Source of the DNA: Actinoplanes sp. N902-109
GTDB taxonomy: Bacteria; Actinomycetota; Actinomycetes; Mycobacteriales; Micromonosporaceae
Reading direction: 5' to 3'
Assembly (NCBI RefSeq): GCF_000389965.1
Contig: NC_021191.1
Coordinates: 6,883,501 to 6,947,500 of the forward strand
DNA length: 64,000 nucleotides
The position numbers and the translations under genes were made by a program. The notes beneath the pieces are model-generated. The model was not told the origin of the DNA and did no database searches. It saw only the letters and a program-made list of their open reading frames with translations. Below, piece after piece: positions 32,205 through 41,229 of the stretch (its first letter is position 1; each line of letters starts with the position of its first letter).

Positions 32205-33362
32205 ATGAGAATCAAGAAACAGCACGGCCGGCGTACGACCGCAGCCCTGGCCGCCGTCACGCTGGTCGCCGCCGCCGTCGTGCTCGGGGCGGGCGGCGCG
32301 GCTCTCGCCGACGACGGCAACGGGGCGCCACCGGTCAAGCCGGACACCGCCGCGGACCGTGCCCGGCTGGCCGACGAGAACGCCGCCCGCCAGGTCGGCG
32401 ACCTGGCCACCGCGCACGGCGCCCTCGGCCTGTACCGCGACGGCGGGAAGTACGTCGTGGTCCTGCCGAGGACCAGCGGGAAGGCGGCGCTGACCACCGC
32501 CGACCTGACCGCCCGCGGGATGAACGCCCGGGTGGCGGCCAGTGCCCGCACGTCGGCCGAGGTCGCCGCCATGACCACCGCCATCAAGCAGCGGACGTGG
32601 AACGCCACCGCGAACAAGTACGCGTACGGCTTCTACTTCGACGTCCGGCGCGACGCCATGGTGGTCGGCACGGATGCGCCGGCCGACGTGATGGCGCCGC
32701 TGCTGCGCTCGTACCCGGGGAAGATCGTCACCGAGAGCGGGCCGACGCGGCGCGACGCGCGGCTCGACGACGGACCACCGCACTGGGGTGGCGCGTCGAT
32801 CAACGACGTCGGCTCCACACCGGACTGTTCCAGCGGCTTCGTCGTGCAGAACAGCGCCGGTACCCGGTTCATGGCCACCGCCGCGCACTGCTTCGGGCTG
32901 GGCACCGCGGTGAAGTCCACCGGTGGCGGCGGCTCGTTCGGCACCGTGGTGAGCCGGGGCCCGTTCCCGACCTGGGACCAGGAACTGCTCGGCGGCGCCT
33001 CGTACGGCTCGTACATCTACACCGGCGGGTCGGCCGGGGTCGGCACGCATGTCGGCAGCGCCAACGACCCGGTGGTCGGCTTCACCGGCTACTGCCGCAG
33101 CGGGCAGACCACCTTCGAGCAGTGCGGCTCGACGGTCACCAGCCTGAGCGGCTCGTTCTGCGACGCCTCCGGGTGCACGCCGAGCTTGATCGTCTACAGC
33201 GGTGGCGGCACGTCCGCGGGTGGTGACTCCGGCGCGCCGTACTACCTGCCGGGGACCAACGTGGCCATCCGCGGCCTGCACATCGCGCGCAGCGGCACCA
33301 CCATGTACGCCGAACGCTACAACTCCATCGCGGCGCACTTCGGCGTCTCGATCGTCACCTGA
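32205..33362 (+). CDS. Secreted trypsin-like serine protease (S1 family)
   Basis: 385 residues. The signal peptide is RRTTAALAAVTLVAAAVVLG with cleavage after GGAALA. Residues about 40-195 look like an alpha-lytic/streptogrisin-type pro-region (YVVVLPRTSGKAALTTADLT). The mature domain has TRFMATAAHCFGLG (His), FPTWDQELLGG (probable Asp) and GGTSAGGDSGAPYY (nucleophile Ser). Four Cys in the C-terminal half could pair. It is probably an extracellular protein-degrading enzyme that folds through its pro-region, like related actinomycete proteases. Confidence 0.88.
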   Translation: MRIKKQHGRRTTAALAAVTLVAAAVVLGAGGAALADDGNGAPPVKPDTAADRARLADENAARQVGDLATAHGALGLYRDGGKYVVVLPRTSGKAALTTADLTARGMNARVAASARTSAEVAAMTTAIKQRTWNATANKYAYGFYFDVRRDAMVVGTDAPADVMAPLLRSYPGKIVTESGPTRRDARLDDGPPHWGGASINDVGSTPDCSSGFVVQNSAGTRFMATAAHCFGLGTAVKSTGGGGSFGTVVSRGPFPTWDQELLGGASYGSYIYTGGSAGVGTHVGSANDPVVGFTGYCRSGQTTFEQCGSTVTSLSGSFCDASGCTPSLIVYSGGGTSAGGDSGAPYYLPGTNVAIRGLHIARSGTTMYAERYNSIAAHFGVSIVT

Positions 33363-33405
33363 TCCACCAGGAGGACCGATCGACCGGCCGTCCCGGCGCG
33401 TTCCG

Positions 33406-34062
33406 TCACACCAGGCGGAACGTGACCGGGGCGGTCTGCAGCAGCGTCTCGGCCCGCGACGACCCGGTGAACACCGACAGCCGGGCGACCAGCTGGTAGT
33501 CGCCGGGCGCCAGCCGGGCCCCGGGTTGCGCGCAGTCGGCCGGCCCGACGTCCACCGGGAAGGTCTTGCTCGCACCCGGCGCCAGGTCGAGGGCCACGGC
33601 GTTGTCCCGGTGCGGCGCCGGGGTGGTGACGATCCGGCCCCGGCTGAGCACGAAGTAGTCCGGCACGGTCGCGGTGAAACCGCTGACCGGGTCGGCGCCG
33701 CCGTTGGTGACCGTGGTGGTGCCGGTGAGCCGGGCACCTGCCACCGTCAGGTCCACGCCGATCCTGAGTGGACCGGTCGCGACGGGAGCGGCCGGCAGCG
33801 GCCCGCCGCACTCGCCCGGGGCGGCAGACGCCTCGCGTCCCCCGCCGGCGCCGCCGGGGTTCGGGCCCGGGGAGAACACCGTCATGCCGGCGAGTATCGC
33901 ACCACCGACCGCGAGCACCACACAGATCGGCACGGCGGCCAGCACCACGCGGTGCATCCGCCGGCGGCGGCGCGCCCTGGTCATGAGCCGTTCGGTGGGC
34001 ACCTCGGGGGCACCGTCGGCCAGCTCCTCGAGCATCCGCCGGACCCGGGACTCGACGTTCAT
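33406..34062 (-). CDS. Membrane partner of ECF sigma factor (possible anti-sigma)
   Basis: 218 residues, translated by ATGA overlap with the sigma factor gene. A charged N-terminal cytoplasmic segment of about 35 residues (NVESRVRRMLEELADGAPEV) is followed by one transmembrane helix (VVLAAVPICVVLAVGGAILAG). The extracytoplasmic beta-rich domain (LRIGVDLTVAGARLTGTTTV) could be a sensor. No zinc-binding H-x3-C-x2-C motif of the classical ZAS type is seen. The anti-sigma role is inferred from gene pairing and topology. Confidence 0.65.
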   Translation of the reverse strand: MNVESRVRRMLEELADGAPEVPTERLMTRARRRRRMHRVVLAAVPICVVLAVGGAILAGMTVFSPGPNPGGAGGGREASAAPGECGGPLPAAPVATGPLRIGVDLTVAGARLTGTTTVTNGGADPVSGFTATVPDYFVLSRGRIVTTPAPHRDNAVALDLAPGASKTFPVDVGPADCAQPGARLAPGDYQLVARLSVFTGSSRAETLLQTAPVTFRLV

Positions 34063-34562
34063 CCGATTCGCCCCTCCTCGGCGCCCAGCCGGTCGGCCAC
34101 CCGGCGCAGCCCGTCGCTGAGATGCCGCTTGACCGTGCCCGGACCGCAGCGCAACTGCGCGGCGATCTCGGCGACCGGCAGATCCTCGTAGTAGCGCAGC
34201 ACCAGGCAGGCCCGCTGCCGCGGGGAGAGCCCGGCCAGCACCTCGTGGGTGGCGGAGCGCAGCACGACCTCCTCCTCGGCGCTGTCGGCGGCGCCGCGGC
34301 CGGGCAGCAGGTGCCGGATCGCCCGCCAGCGCTGCTCCCGGCGGCGGCGGTCCAGATAACCGGTGAGGATCGCCCGGCGCACGTACGCCTCCACATGCTC
34401 GAAGCCGGCCCCGCCGCGGGCCCGGGCGTACGTGCGCAGCAGTGCGTCCTGCACCAGGTCCGCGGCCTCCTCGCGGTCGCCGCTCAGCACGTACGCGTAC
34501 CGGCTGAGCGCGGCGCCACGGGTCGCCACGAACGCGGTGAACGCCTCGTGCCCAGTCACCAT
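34059..34562 (-). CDS. SigE-family ECF RNA polymerase sigma factor
   Basis: About 167 residues. Region 2 is FTAFVATRGAALSRYAYVLS and GDREEAADLVQDALLRTYAR; region 4 is LSPRQRACLVLRYYEDLPVA and EIAAQLRCGPGTVKRHLSDG. No region 3 is present, as in ECF factors, and the pattern matches the SigE-like group common in actinomycetes. ATG 34562 has GGGGA upstream; ATG 34574 is the alternative. It directs a regulon that probably includes its own operon. Confidence 0.9.
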   Translation of the reverse strand: MVTGHEAFTAFVATRGAALSRYAYVLSGDREEAADLVQDALLRTYARARGGAGFEHVEAYVRRAILTGYLDRRRREQRWRAIRHLLPGRGAADSAEEEVVLRSATHEVLAGLSPRQRACLVLRYYEDLPVAEIAAQLRCGPGTVKRHLSDGLRRVADRLGAEEGRIG

Positions 34563-34662
34563 GCCCGTCCCCATCGGTTGCTGTCCGCTACCTACCTGGA
34601 CGAACGAGTGGCCCCCCGGGTTGGGGTCGGACCCGACGCGATCGGTCGGGTAGCGTCGCGGC

Positions 34663-35532
34663 GTGACTGACTTCGTACGGTATCGCTCGGATGAGGAGGA
34701 CAGCGGGCGCTGGCTGGGATTTCCCTTCCGCACCGGGGACATCGTGATCAGCACCCGCTCCAAGAGCGGCACCACCTGGATGCAGATGATCGTGGCGCTG
34801 CTGGTGTTCCGCACCCCGCGGCTGCCCGCGCCGCTGACCGAGCTGTCGCCCTGGCTCGACTGGCTGATCCGGCCCCGCGCGGAGGTCGTCGACCAGCTCG
34901 ACCGGCAGCAGCACCGGCGGTTCATCAAGACGCACACCCCGCTCGACGGTGTCCCGATCGACCCGCGCGTGCACTACATCGTCGTGGCGCGGCACCCGCT
35001 CGACATGGCCGTCTCGCTGTTCCACCAGGGCGAGAACATCGACCGCGAACGGCTGCGCGAGCTCACCGGCGCCGTCCCCGGCCCCCGCGCCGAACGCCCC
35101 GGCCCGCACGACTGGCTGGTCCGCTGGGCCGCGAGCACCGCCGACCCGCGTGCAGCCATGGACTCGCTGCCGGGCGTGCTGTGGCACCTGAGCGACGCCT
35201 GGCAGCGCCGCCACCATCCGAACATCCAGCTGATCCACTACGCCGACCTCAAGGCCGACCTGCCCGGGCAGATGCGCGCCATCGCTGCCCGGCTGGGCCT
35301 GCCCGCCCCGGACGACGAGCTGGTCGAGGCGGCCACGTTCGGCGCGATGCGGGCCCGCGCGGCCGAGCTGGCGCCCAACCCGCTCGGCGTCCTCAAGGAC
35401 TCCCAGGTCTTCTTCCGGCAGGGCCGCTCGGGCGCGGGCCGCGAGTTGCTCAGCTCCGAGGAACTGGACCGCTACCACCGGCGTGCGGCCGAGCTGGCCC
35501 CACCCGACCTGCTGGACTGGCTGCACCGCTGA
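34663..35532 (+). CDS. Sulfotransferase (PAPS-dependent)
   Basis: 289 residues from a GTG start. The 5'-phosphosulfate loop reads DIVISTRSKSGTTWMQMIVA. The 3'-phosphate-binding segment is HYIVVARHPLDMAVSLFHQG. The catalytic-base region FIKTHTPLDGVP and the C-terminal FRQGRSGAGRELLS resemble the RKGxxGDWK loop of cytosolic sulfotransferases. It should move sulfate from PAPS to a hydroxyl or amino acceptor. The acceptor is unknown, and no obvious biosynthetic cluster surrounds it. Confidence 0.9.
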   Translation: MTDFVRYRSDEEDSGRWLGFPFRTGDIVISTRSKSGTTWMQMIVALLVFRTPRLPAPLTELSPWLDWLIRPRAEVVDQLDRQQHRRFIKTHTPLDGVPIDPRVHYIVVARHPLDMAVSLFHQGENIDRERLRELTGAVPGPRAERPGPHDWLVRWAASTADPRAAMDSLPGVLWHLSDAWQRRHHPNIQLIHYADLKADLPGQMRAIAARLGLPAPDDELVEAATFGAMRARAAELAPNPLGVLKDSQVFFRQGRSGAGRELLSSEELDRYHRRAAELAPPDLLDWLHR

Positions 35533-35560
35533 ACGGCCGCACCACCGGCGGGCCGCACCA

Positions 35561-36712
35561 CTAGAAATACGTGTGCAGGATGTCGACGACCACGTCGTTG
35601 TCGTCGGCGACCGGGATCCAGCGCCACTTGTCGAACGTGGTGCACGGGTGGGACACGCCGAAGCGCACCAGGTCACCGATGGCGAGTGAGCTGCTGCGGA
35701 CGTACGTGTGATGGTCGTTGAGCTTGACCACCTCGCCGGCCGCGGTGACCGGCAGGCCCTCGTCGACCGGGGCGTCGCGCTTGCCCATGCCGACGATCGC
35801 GAGGCCCGGCTCGGGGACGGAGAGCACCTGCGCGTGCAGCTCCAGCGCGGCGGTCAGCGACCCCTCGGCGACCCGGTTGAACGGGGTGCGCTCCCGGTAG
35901 AAACCGTCGTCGTGGGTGATCGACGCGCCGCTGCGCAGCACCGCCCGCACGGTGTGCCCGGGCAACCACTGACCCCCCAGCGCGGCGACGACCCGGTCGA
36001 ACCACGCGCTGCCGCCGGCCGAGACGATCACCTCGTCCGGCAGCAGATCGGCGATCTCGTGGGCCGCCCGCTTCTGCGTGGCCAGCAGCTCGTCGACCGC
36101 CGCGGCGCTGCCCAGACCGCCCTCGTACGCGGTGATGCCGGCGAGGGTCACCCCGGGCGCCCCGGCCGCGGCCCGGGCGACCTCCCGGACGGCTTCGACG
36201 GTACGGCACCCGGTGCGCCCACCCGCATGACCCAGCTCGACCAGCACCGGCAGCCCACCCGCAGCGGCCACCGCCTCGACGCCGGCCACCGAGTCGACCT
36301 GCAGCACGATGCCCTCCTGGGTGGACAGCCAGCGCAGCGCCGTGAGGTCGAGCACCTGGTTGGCGATCAGGATCCGCGGCACCCCGAGCCGGCGCAGCAC
36401 CAGCGCCTGGCCGGCGGTGGCCACGGTCTGCGCCCACGCACCCGCCGCCAGCTGCGCCGCCAGCAGCGTCGGGGCCATCGAGGTCTTGGCGTGCGGGGCG
36501 AACGAGAAGCCGTGCTGCCGGGCGTAGCCGGCCATCGTCGCGATGTTCGCCCGCACGGCGGAGTCCCGCACGACCAGCAGCGGCCAGGTGAAACTGCCGT
36601 CGAACAGCGAGTGCCGCGCGGCGACGAACTCGCGGGCCCCGACCGGGCCGTCGGGCAGCCAGAAACCCTTGGCCCGCCAGTCGAGCGTCACGTCCGGGAT
36701 GTCGAGGTTCAT
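35561..36712 (-). CDS. PLP-dependent D-amino-acid deaminase/aldolase-like enzyme
   Basis: 383 residues, ATG 36712 (a GTG three codons earlier is possible). The alanine-racemase-like TIM barrel carries the PLP Lys in GFSFAPHAKTSMAPTLLAAQ. The C-terminal beta domain has KLNDHHTYV and GVSHPCTTFDKW, the His/Cys metal site of the D-threonine aldolase/D-serine dehydratase family. It probably eliminates or deaminates a D-amino acid to an enamine. The divergent amidohydrolase and RidA-like genes next to it suggest a joint pathway. Confidence 0.85.
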   Translation of the reverse strand: MNLDIPDVTLDWRAKGFWLPDGPVGAREFVAARHSLFDGSFTWPLLVVRDSAVRANIATMAGYARQHGFSFAPHAKTSMAPTLLAAQLAAGAWAQTVATAGQALVLRRLGVPRILIANQVLDLTALRWLSTQEGIVLQVDSVAGVEAVAAAGGLPVLVELGHAGGRTGCRTVEAVREVARAAAGAPGVTLAGITAYEGGLGSAAAVDELLATQKRAAHEIADLLPDEVIVSAGGSAWFDRVVAALGGQWLPGHTVRAVLRSGASITHDDGFYRERTPFNRVAEGSLTAALELHAQVLSVPEPGLAIVGMGKRDAPVDEGLPVTAAGEVVKLNDHHTYVRSSSLAIGDLVRFGVSHPCTTFDKWRWIPVADDNDVVVDILHTYF

Positions 36713-36753
36713 GCGGGCCACCTGTCGTTGCGCCGGGCTATCCTGCTCGCATC

Positions 36754-37965
36754 ATGACCTACGACCTCGTGCTGCGGGGCGGCACGGTGCACGGGCACGG
36801 CCGGGTCGACATAGCAGTCCACAACGGACGTGTCGCCGCGATCGGCGCCGCGCCGGGTGCGGCTGCCGCCGACGTCCAGGTGACCGGCCGGCTGGTCACG
36901 CCGGGGCTGATCGACCTGCACACCCACGTCGGTCCCGGTTACTGGGGCATCGACCCCGGCCCCACCGCCTGGCGCACCGGGGTCACCACCTGGGTCGACG
37001 CGGGCAGCGCCGGGGCATACACGCTGGCCGGGCTGCGCACCACGGCGGCGGGGGCGGACGTGCGCATCCCGGCGCTGCTCAACATCGCCGCCACCGGGCT
37101 CGCCGGGCGCACCGGCGAGAGCCGCGACCTGACCGCGTGCGACGTCGAGCTGGCCGTGGCCACCATCCGCGCCAACCGTGACCTGGTCCGGGGCGTCAAG
37201 GTGCGGATCGACCAGGAGACCGTGGGCGCCAACGGCGTCGAGCCGCTGCGCCGGGGCCTGACCGTCGCCCAGGCCTGCGACGTCCCGCTGATGGTGCACA
37301 TCGGTGCCGGGCCACCCGCGCTGACCGAGGTGCTGGAGCTGCTGCGGCCCGGCGACATCGTCACGCACTGCGCCAGCGGCATCGCCCGGCCGCTGGGCGC
37401 CGCGGTGCACCGGGCCGCCGGGCGTGGCGTGCTGCTCGACATCGGGCACGGGGCCGGCGGGTTCTCCTTCGATATCGCCGAGCGTCAGCTGGAGGCCGGG
37501 CTGCGGCCGTACACGATCTCCACCGACCTGCACGCCCGCTCGCTGCACGGCCCGGTCTTCGATCTGCCCACGACGATCGCGAAGCTGGTCGCGATCGGCC
37601 TGCCGCCGGCCGAGGCGCTCGACGCGGCAACCGTGCACCCGGCCCGCGCGCTGGGCCTCGACGGCGGGGTGATCGCCGTGGGCGCCCCGGCCGACCTGGC
37701 CGTGTTCCGGGTGGAGGAGGGCTCGTTCGAGCTGGTCGACGCGCATCGGCAGGTCCGGCGCGGTCCGCTGCGGCTGGTCAACGAGGCGACGTACGTCGGG
37801 GGCCGGTTGCTGCCGCCCCAGCTGCCCGCGCCGGTGCCCGCGTGGATCCCGCTGACCGGTGCGCAACGGGCCGCCCTCGCGCGGCGCGAACACGATCTCC
37901 GTAGGCTGCTGGCAGCGCCGCTGGTGGACGCCGACGGCCTGACCGAGCAGTTTCCCCGCACCTGA
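36754..37965 (+). CDS. Metal-dependent amidohydrolase/deacetylase
   Basis: 403 residues. Amidohydrolase superfamily: TPGLIDLHTHVGPGYW (HxH metal site), the likely carboxylated Lys in LVRGVKVRIDQETVG, then VPLMVHIGAGPP (His), VLLDIGHGAGGFSF (His) and ISTDLHARSL (Asp). The order matches the deacetylase-type amidohydrolases related to dihydroorotase. It would release an amino acid from an N-acyl or similar precursor. It faces the PLP enzyme gene with only 41 bp between starts and is followed closely by a RidA gene. Confidence 0.85.
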   Translation: MTYDLVLRGGTVHGHGRVDIAVHNGRVAAIGAAPGAAAADVQVTGRLVTPGLIDLHTHVGPGYWGIDPGPTAWRTGVTTWVDAGSAGAYTLAGLRTTAAGADVRIPALLNIAATGLAGRTGESRDLTACDVELAVATIRANRDLVRGVKVRIDQETVGANGVEPLRRGLTVAQACDVPLMVHIGAGPPALTEVLELLRPGDIVTHCASGIARPLGAAVHRAAGRGVLLDIGHGAGGFSFDIAERQLEAGLRPYTISTDLHARSLHGPVFDLPTTIAKLVAIGLPPAEALDAATVHPARALGLDGGVIAVGAPADLAVFRVEEGSFELVDAHRQVRRGPLRLVNEATYVGGRLLPPQLPAPVPAWIPLTGAQRAALARREHDLRRLLAAPLVDADGLTEQFPRT

Positions 37966-37980
37966 GCCGTGGAGGACCCG

Positions 37981-38358
37981 ATGCCCAAGCGCGCGATCAT
38001 CACCGACAGGACGGCGCCACCGGGCGGGCCGTACTCGCACGCGGTCGTCGCCGGCGACACGATCTATCTGGCCGGGGCGGTGCCGAAGCTGCCCGACGGC
38101 ACCCGGGTGACCGGCTCGTTCGCCGAGCAGGCGCACGCGACGTTCCGCAACCTGGCCGCCGTGGCCGAGGCCGCCGGCGCAAGCCTCGACCAGGCCGTCC
38201 GGGTGGGCGTCTACCTGCGCGACTGGGCCGACTTCGCCGAGCTGAACGAGATCTACCAGCAGTACTTCACCGGCGACAACCCGCCGGTACGAACCACGCT
38301 GCCGGTCCCGCTCGTGGGGATCGACATCGAGGCCGACGCGGTGCTCTACACCGGCTAG
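37981..38358 (+). CDS. RidA/YjgF-family enamine-imine deaminase
   Basis: 125 residues, ATG 37981 with GGAGG five bases upstream. Family signatures are APPGGPYSHAVVAGDTIYLA, FRNLAAVAEAAGASLDQAVR and the substrate-binding Arg in NPPVRTTLPVPLVG. RidA proteins hydrolyse reactive 2-aminoacrylate-type enamines made by PLP enzymes, which fits the neighbouring PLP gene. The stop codon TAG (38356-38358) lies in the CTAG duplicated by the IS insertion. Confidence 0.92.
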   Translation: MPKRAIITDRTAPPGGPYSHAVVAGDTIYLAGAVPKLPDGTRVTGSFAEQAHATFRNLAAVAEAAGASLDQAVRVGVYLRDWADFAELNEIYQQYFTGDNPPVRTTLPVPLVGIDIEADAVLYTG

Positions 38359-38359
38359 G

Positions 38360-39475
38360 TGTGCTGTTCAGGGAGGTTGGTCGAGGTTGTGTGACGACTC
38401 GGCCTGAGTTGTAGACGGGTGAAGGCCTCCGGTTGCGAGAGTGGAGCTGTCTAGGAACCGCTCGCGCAACCAGGAGGCCTTCGTGCTCCACCGTAATGCT
38501 GCTTTGACCCCGCGCGCACGTTTGCGGCTGGCGCGTCTGATCGTGGAAGACGGGTGGCCGGTCGCTGCGGCAGCGCGCCGCTTCGAGGTGTCCTGGCGCA
38601 CGGCGAAACGCTGGGCCGAGCGCTACGCCCAGGTCAGCCCGGATGCCATGGACGACCGGTCGTCACGCCCGCACCGCAGCCCGGCCCGCACCCCGCGACC
38701 GGTGGTCCGCACGATCGTGCACCTGCGCTGAAACAGCGTCTGGGCCCGGTGCAGATCGGTGGCCGTCTGGGCATGCCGGCCTCGACCGTGCACGCCGTGC
38801 TGACCCGCTGCCGGCTCAATCGGCTGAGCCATATCGACCGGGTCACCGGTGAACCGATCCGTCGCTACGAGCATCCGTATCCCGGCGCGATGCTGCACGT
38901 CGACGTGACCAAGTACGGCAACATCCCCGACGGCGGTGGCTGGCGTTTCGTCGGCCGCCAGCAAGGCGAACGCAACCGCCAGACGACCGCCCGGCGCACC
39001 GGCGCCCGCAATAAGGTCTACGAACCGCAGATGGGCACCGCGTTCGTGCATACCGTCGTCGATGACCATTCCCGGGTCGCCTACGCCGAGATCCGTGACG
39101 ACGAGAAAGCCGCCACCGCCATCGACGTCCTGCGTCATGCCGTTGCCTGGTTCGCGCGCCGTGGCGTGCTCGTCGAGCGGGTCCTGTCCGACAACGGCTC
39201 GGCCTACAAATCGTTCGCCTGGCGTGATGCTTGCGCCGAGCTGGGCATCACCGTCAAGAAGACTCGGCCGTATCGGCCGCAGACCAACGGGAAAGTGGAA
39301 CGCTTCCACCGGACCCTGACCGATGGCTGGGCCATCGCCCGGCACTACAGCTCTGAGCAGGCCCGCAGGAAGGCCTTACCGGCCTTCCTGCATCATTACA
39401 ACCATCACCGGCCACACTCCGCCATCGGCGGCCTGCCACCCATCACACGGTTGACCAACGTCCCTGAACAGCACA
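38360..39475 (+). mobile_element. IS481-family insertion sequence (1116 bp)
   Basis: The element is bounded by 23-bp inverted repeats (38360-38382 and 39453-39475) that differ at one position and begin TGTGCTGTTCAGGGA. The 6-bp direct repeat GCTAGG flanks it (38354-38359 and 39476-39481), matching the NCTAGN target known for IS481. It carries one transposase gene. The insertion lies between the convergent ridA-like and purU genes. Confidence 0.93.
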
Positions 39476-39476
39476 G

Positions 39477-39480
<4 letters not shown>
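38483..39480 (+). pseudogene. IS481-family transposase, frameshifted
   Basis: GTG 38483 follows CAGGAGG. The first frame encodes the helix-turn-helix half (TPRARLRLARLIVEDGWPVA, RRFEVSWRTAKRWAERYAQ) and stops after IVHLR at 38731. The next frame carries on at LKQRLGPVQIGGRLGMPAST. Relatives read IVHLR-W-K-Q-R, so one G is missing in CGCTG-AAACAG. The DDE catalytic core follows (MLHVDVTKYG, RVLSDNGSAYKS, NGKVERFHRT with the Glu). Its stop TAG (39478-39480) comes from the duplicated target, not from the IS. The element is probably inactive unless frameshifting occurs. Confidence 0.88.
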
Positions 39481-40376
<896 letters not shown>

Positions 40377-40540
40377 GTCAGCGATCCTAGGCGAAGACGT
40401 CGTGATCCACGGCGTGGCCGCCCGGGTCCGAGCCCGCGGCGTGCTGAGATGACGCGGTGGGATGACGCGCTGGGACGACCCTCGGTAACACGTGCGAAAC
40501 GTCCAGCTGCAAGAGTCGCTCGCGATCAGGGGAGGTCCGT
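40377..40540. promoter_or_regulatory. Urease operon control region
   Basis: 164 bases between the divergent purU and ureA starts. It holds the GlnR box at 40485-40500 and the GGGGAGG ribosome-binding site of ureA. The purU promoter should also lie here. Confidence 0.6.
40485..40500 (+). promoter_or_regulatory. GlnR box upstream of the urease operon
   Basis: GTAAC-ACGTGC-GAAAC matches the actinomycete nitrogen-regulator consensus gTnAC-N6-GAAAC at every position. It lies 41 bases before the ureA start, where GlnR could act near the promoter. Control of urease genes by GlnR is known in streptomycetes. Confidence 0.8.
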
Positions 40541-40843
40541 TTGTTCCTCAGCCAGCACGAGCAGGAGCGCCTGCTCATCCACGTCGCAGCCGATGTCGCC
40601 CGGCGCCGGCAGGAGCGCGGCTTGCGGCTCAACTATCCCGAGGCAACCGCGATCATCACCGCGTTCCTCCTGGAGGGCGCGCGGGACGGGCGCACGGTGG
40701 CCGACCTGATGGACGCCGGCCGGCGGGTGCTGACCCGCGACGACGTCATGGCGGGGGTGCCGGAGATGCTGGCCGAGGTCCAGGTCGAGGCGACGTTCCC
40801 GGACGGCACCAAGCTGGTCACCGTGCACGGGCCGATCGCATGA
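40541..40843 (+). CDS. ureA: Urease gamma subunit
   Basis: 100 residues from a TTG start with GGGGAGG upstream. FLSQHEQERLLIHVAADVAR, LRLNYPEATAIITAFLLEGA and GVPEMLAEVQVEATFPDGTK are the full-length gamma signature. With UreB and UreC it forms the cytoplasmic (alpha-beta-gamma)3 urease that splits urea to ammonia and carbamate. It overlaps ureB by four bases. Confidence 0.97.
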   Translation: MFLSQHEQERLLIHVAADVARRRQERGLRLNYPEATAIITAFLLEGARDGRTVADLMDAGRRVLTRDDVMAGVPEMLAEVQVEATFPDGTKLVTVHGPIA

Positions 40844-41229
40844 GCGACATCGTCCCCGGAGAGATCATCACCGGCTCGGGTGACGTCGAGATCAATCCCG
40901 GCAGGCCCGTACTCGACTTGACCGTACGCAACACCGGCGACCGCCCCGTACAGGTGGGGTCGCACTACCACTTCGCGGAGGCCAACGCCGCGCTCGACTT
41001 CGACCGGGACGCGGCGTGGGGGCACCGGCTGGCGGTCCCGGCCGGCACCTCGGTGCGGTTCGAACCGGGCCTGCCCCGCGACGTGTCCCTCGTACCCCTG
41101 GCCGGGAATCGGATCGTGCCCGGGCTGCGCGGCATCGCCGGTGGCCCGCTCGACCCGTCACCGCGCGAGGACATCGAACCGGCCGGCGCCCTGGACGAGG
41201 ACCTGCCCGAGAACGGGAGCAGCCGGTGA
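40840..41229 (+). CDS. ureB: Urease beta subunit
   Basis: 129 residues: IVPGEIITGSGDVEINPGRP, VGSHYHFAEANAALDFDRDA and WGHRLAVPAGTSVRFEPG, the complete beta-subunit fold. A C-terminal tail of some 20 residues is acidic. ATG 40840 overlaps the ureA stop, and the end overlaps the ureC start (GTGA). Confidence 0.96.
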   Translation: MSDIVPGEIITGSGDVEINPGRPVLDLTVRNTGDRPVQVGSHYHFAEANAALDFDRDAAWGHRLAVPAGTSVRFEPGLPRDVSLVPLAGNRIVPGLRGIAGGPLDPSPREDIEPAGALDEDLPENGSSR

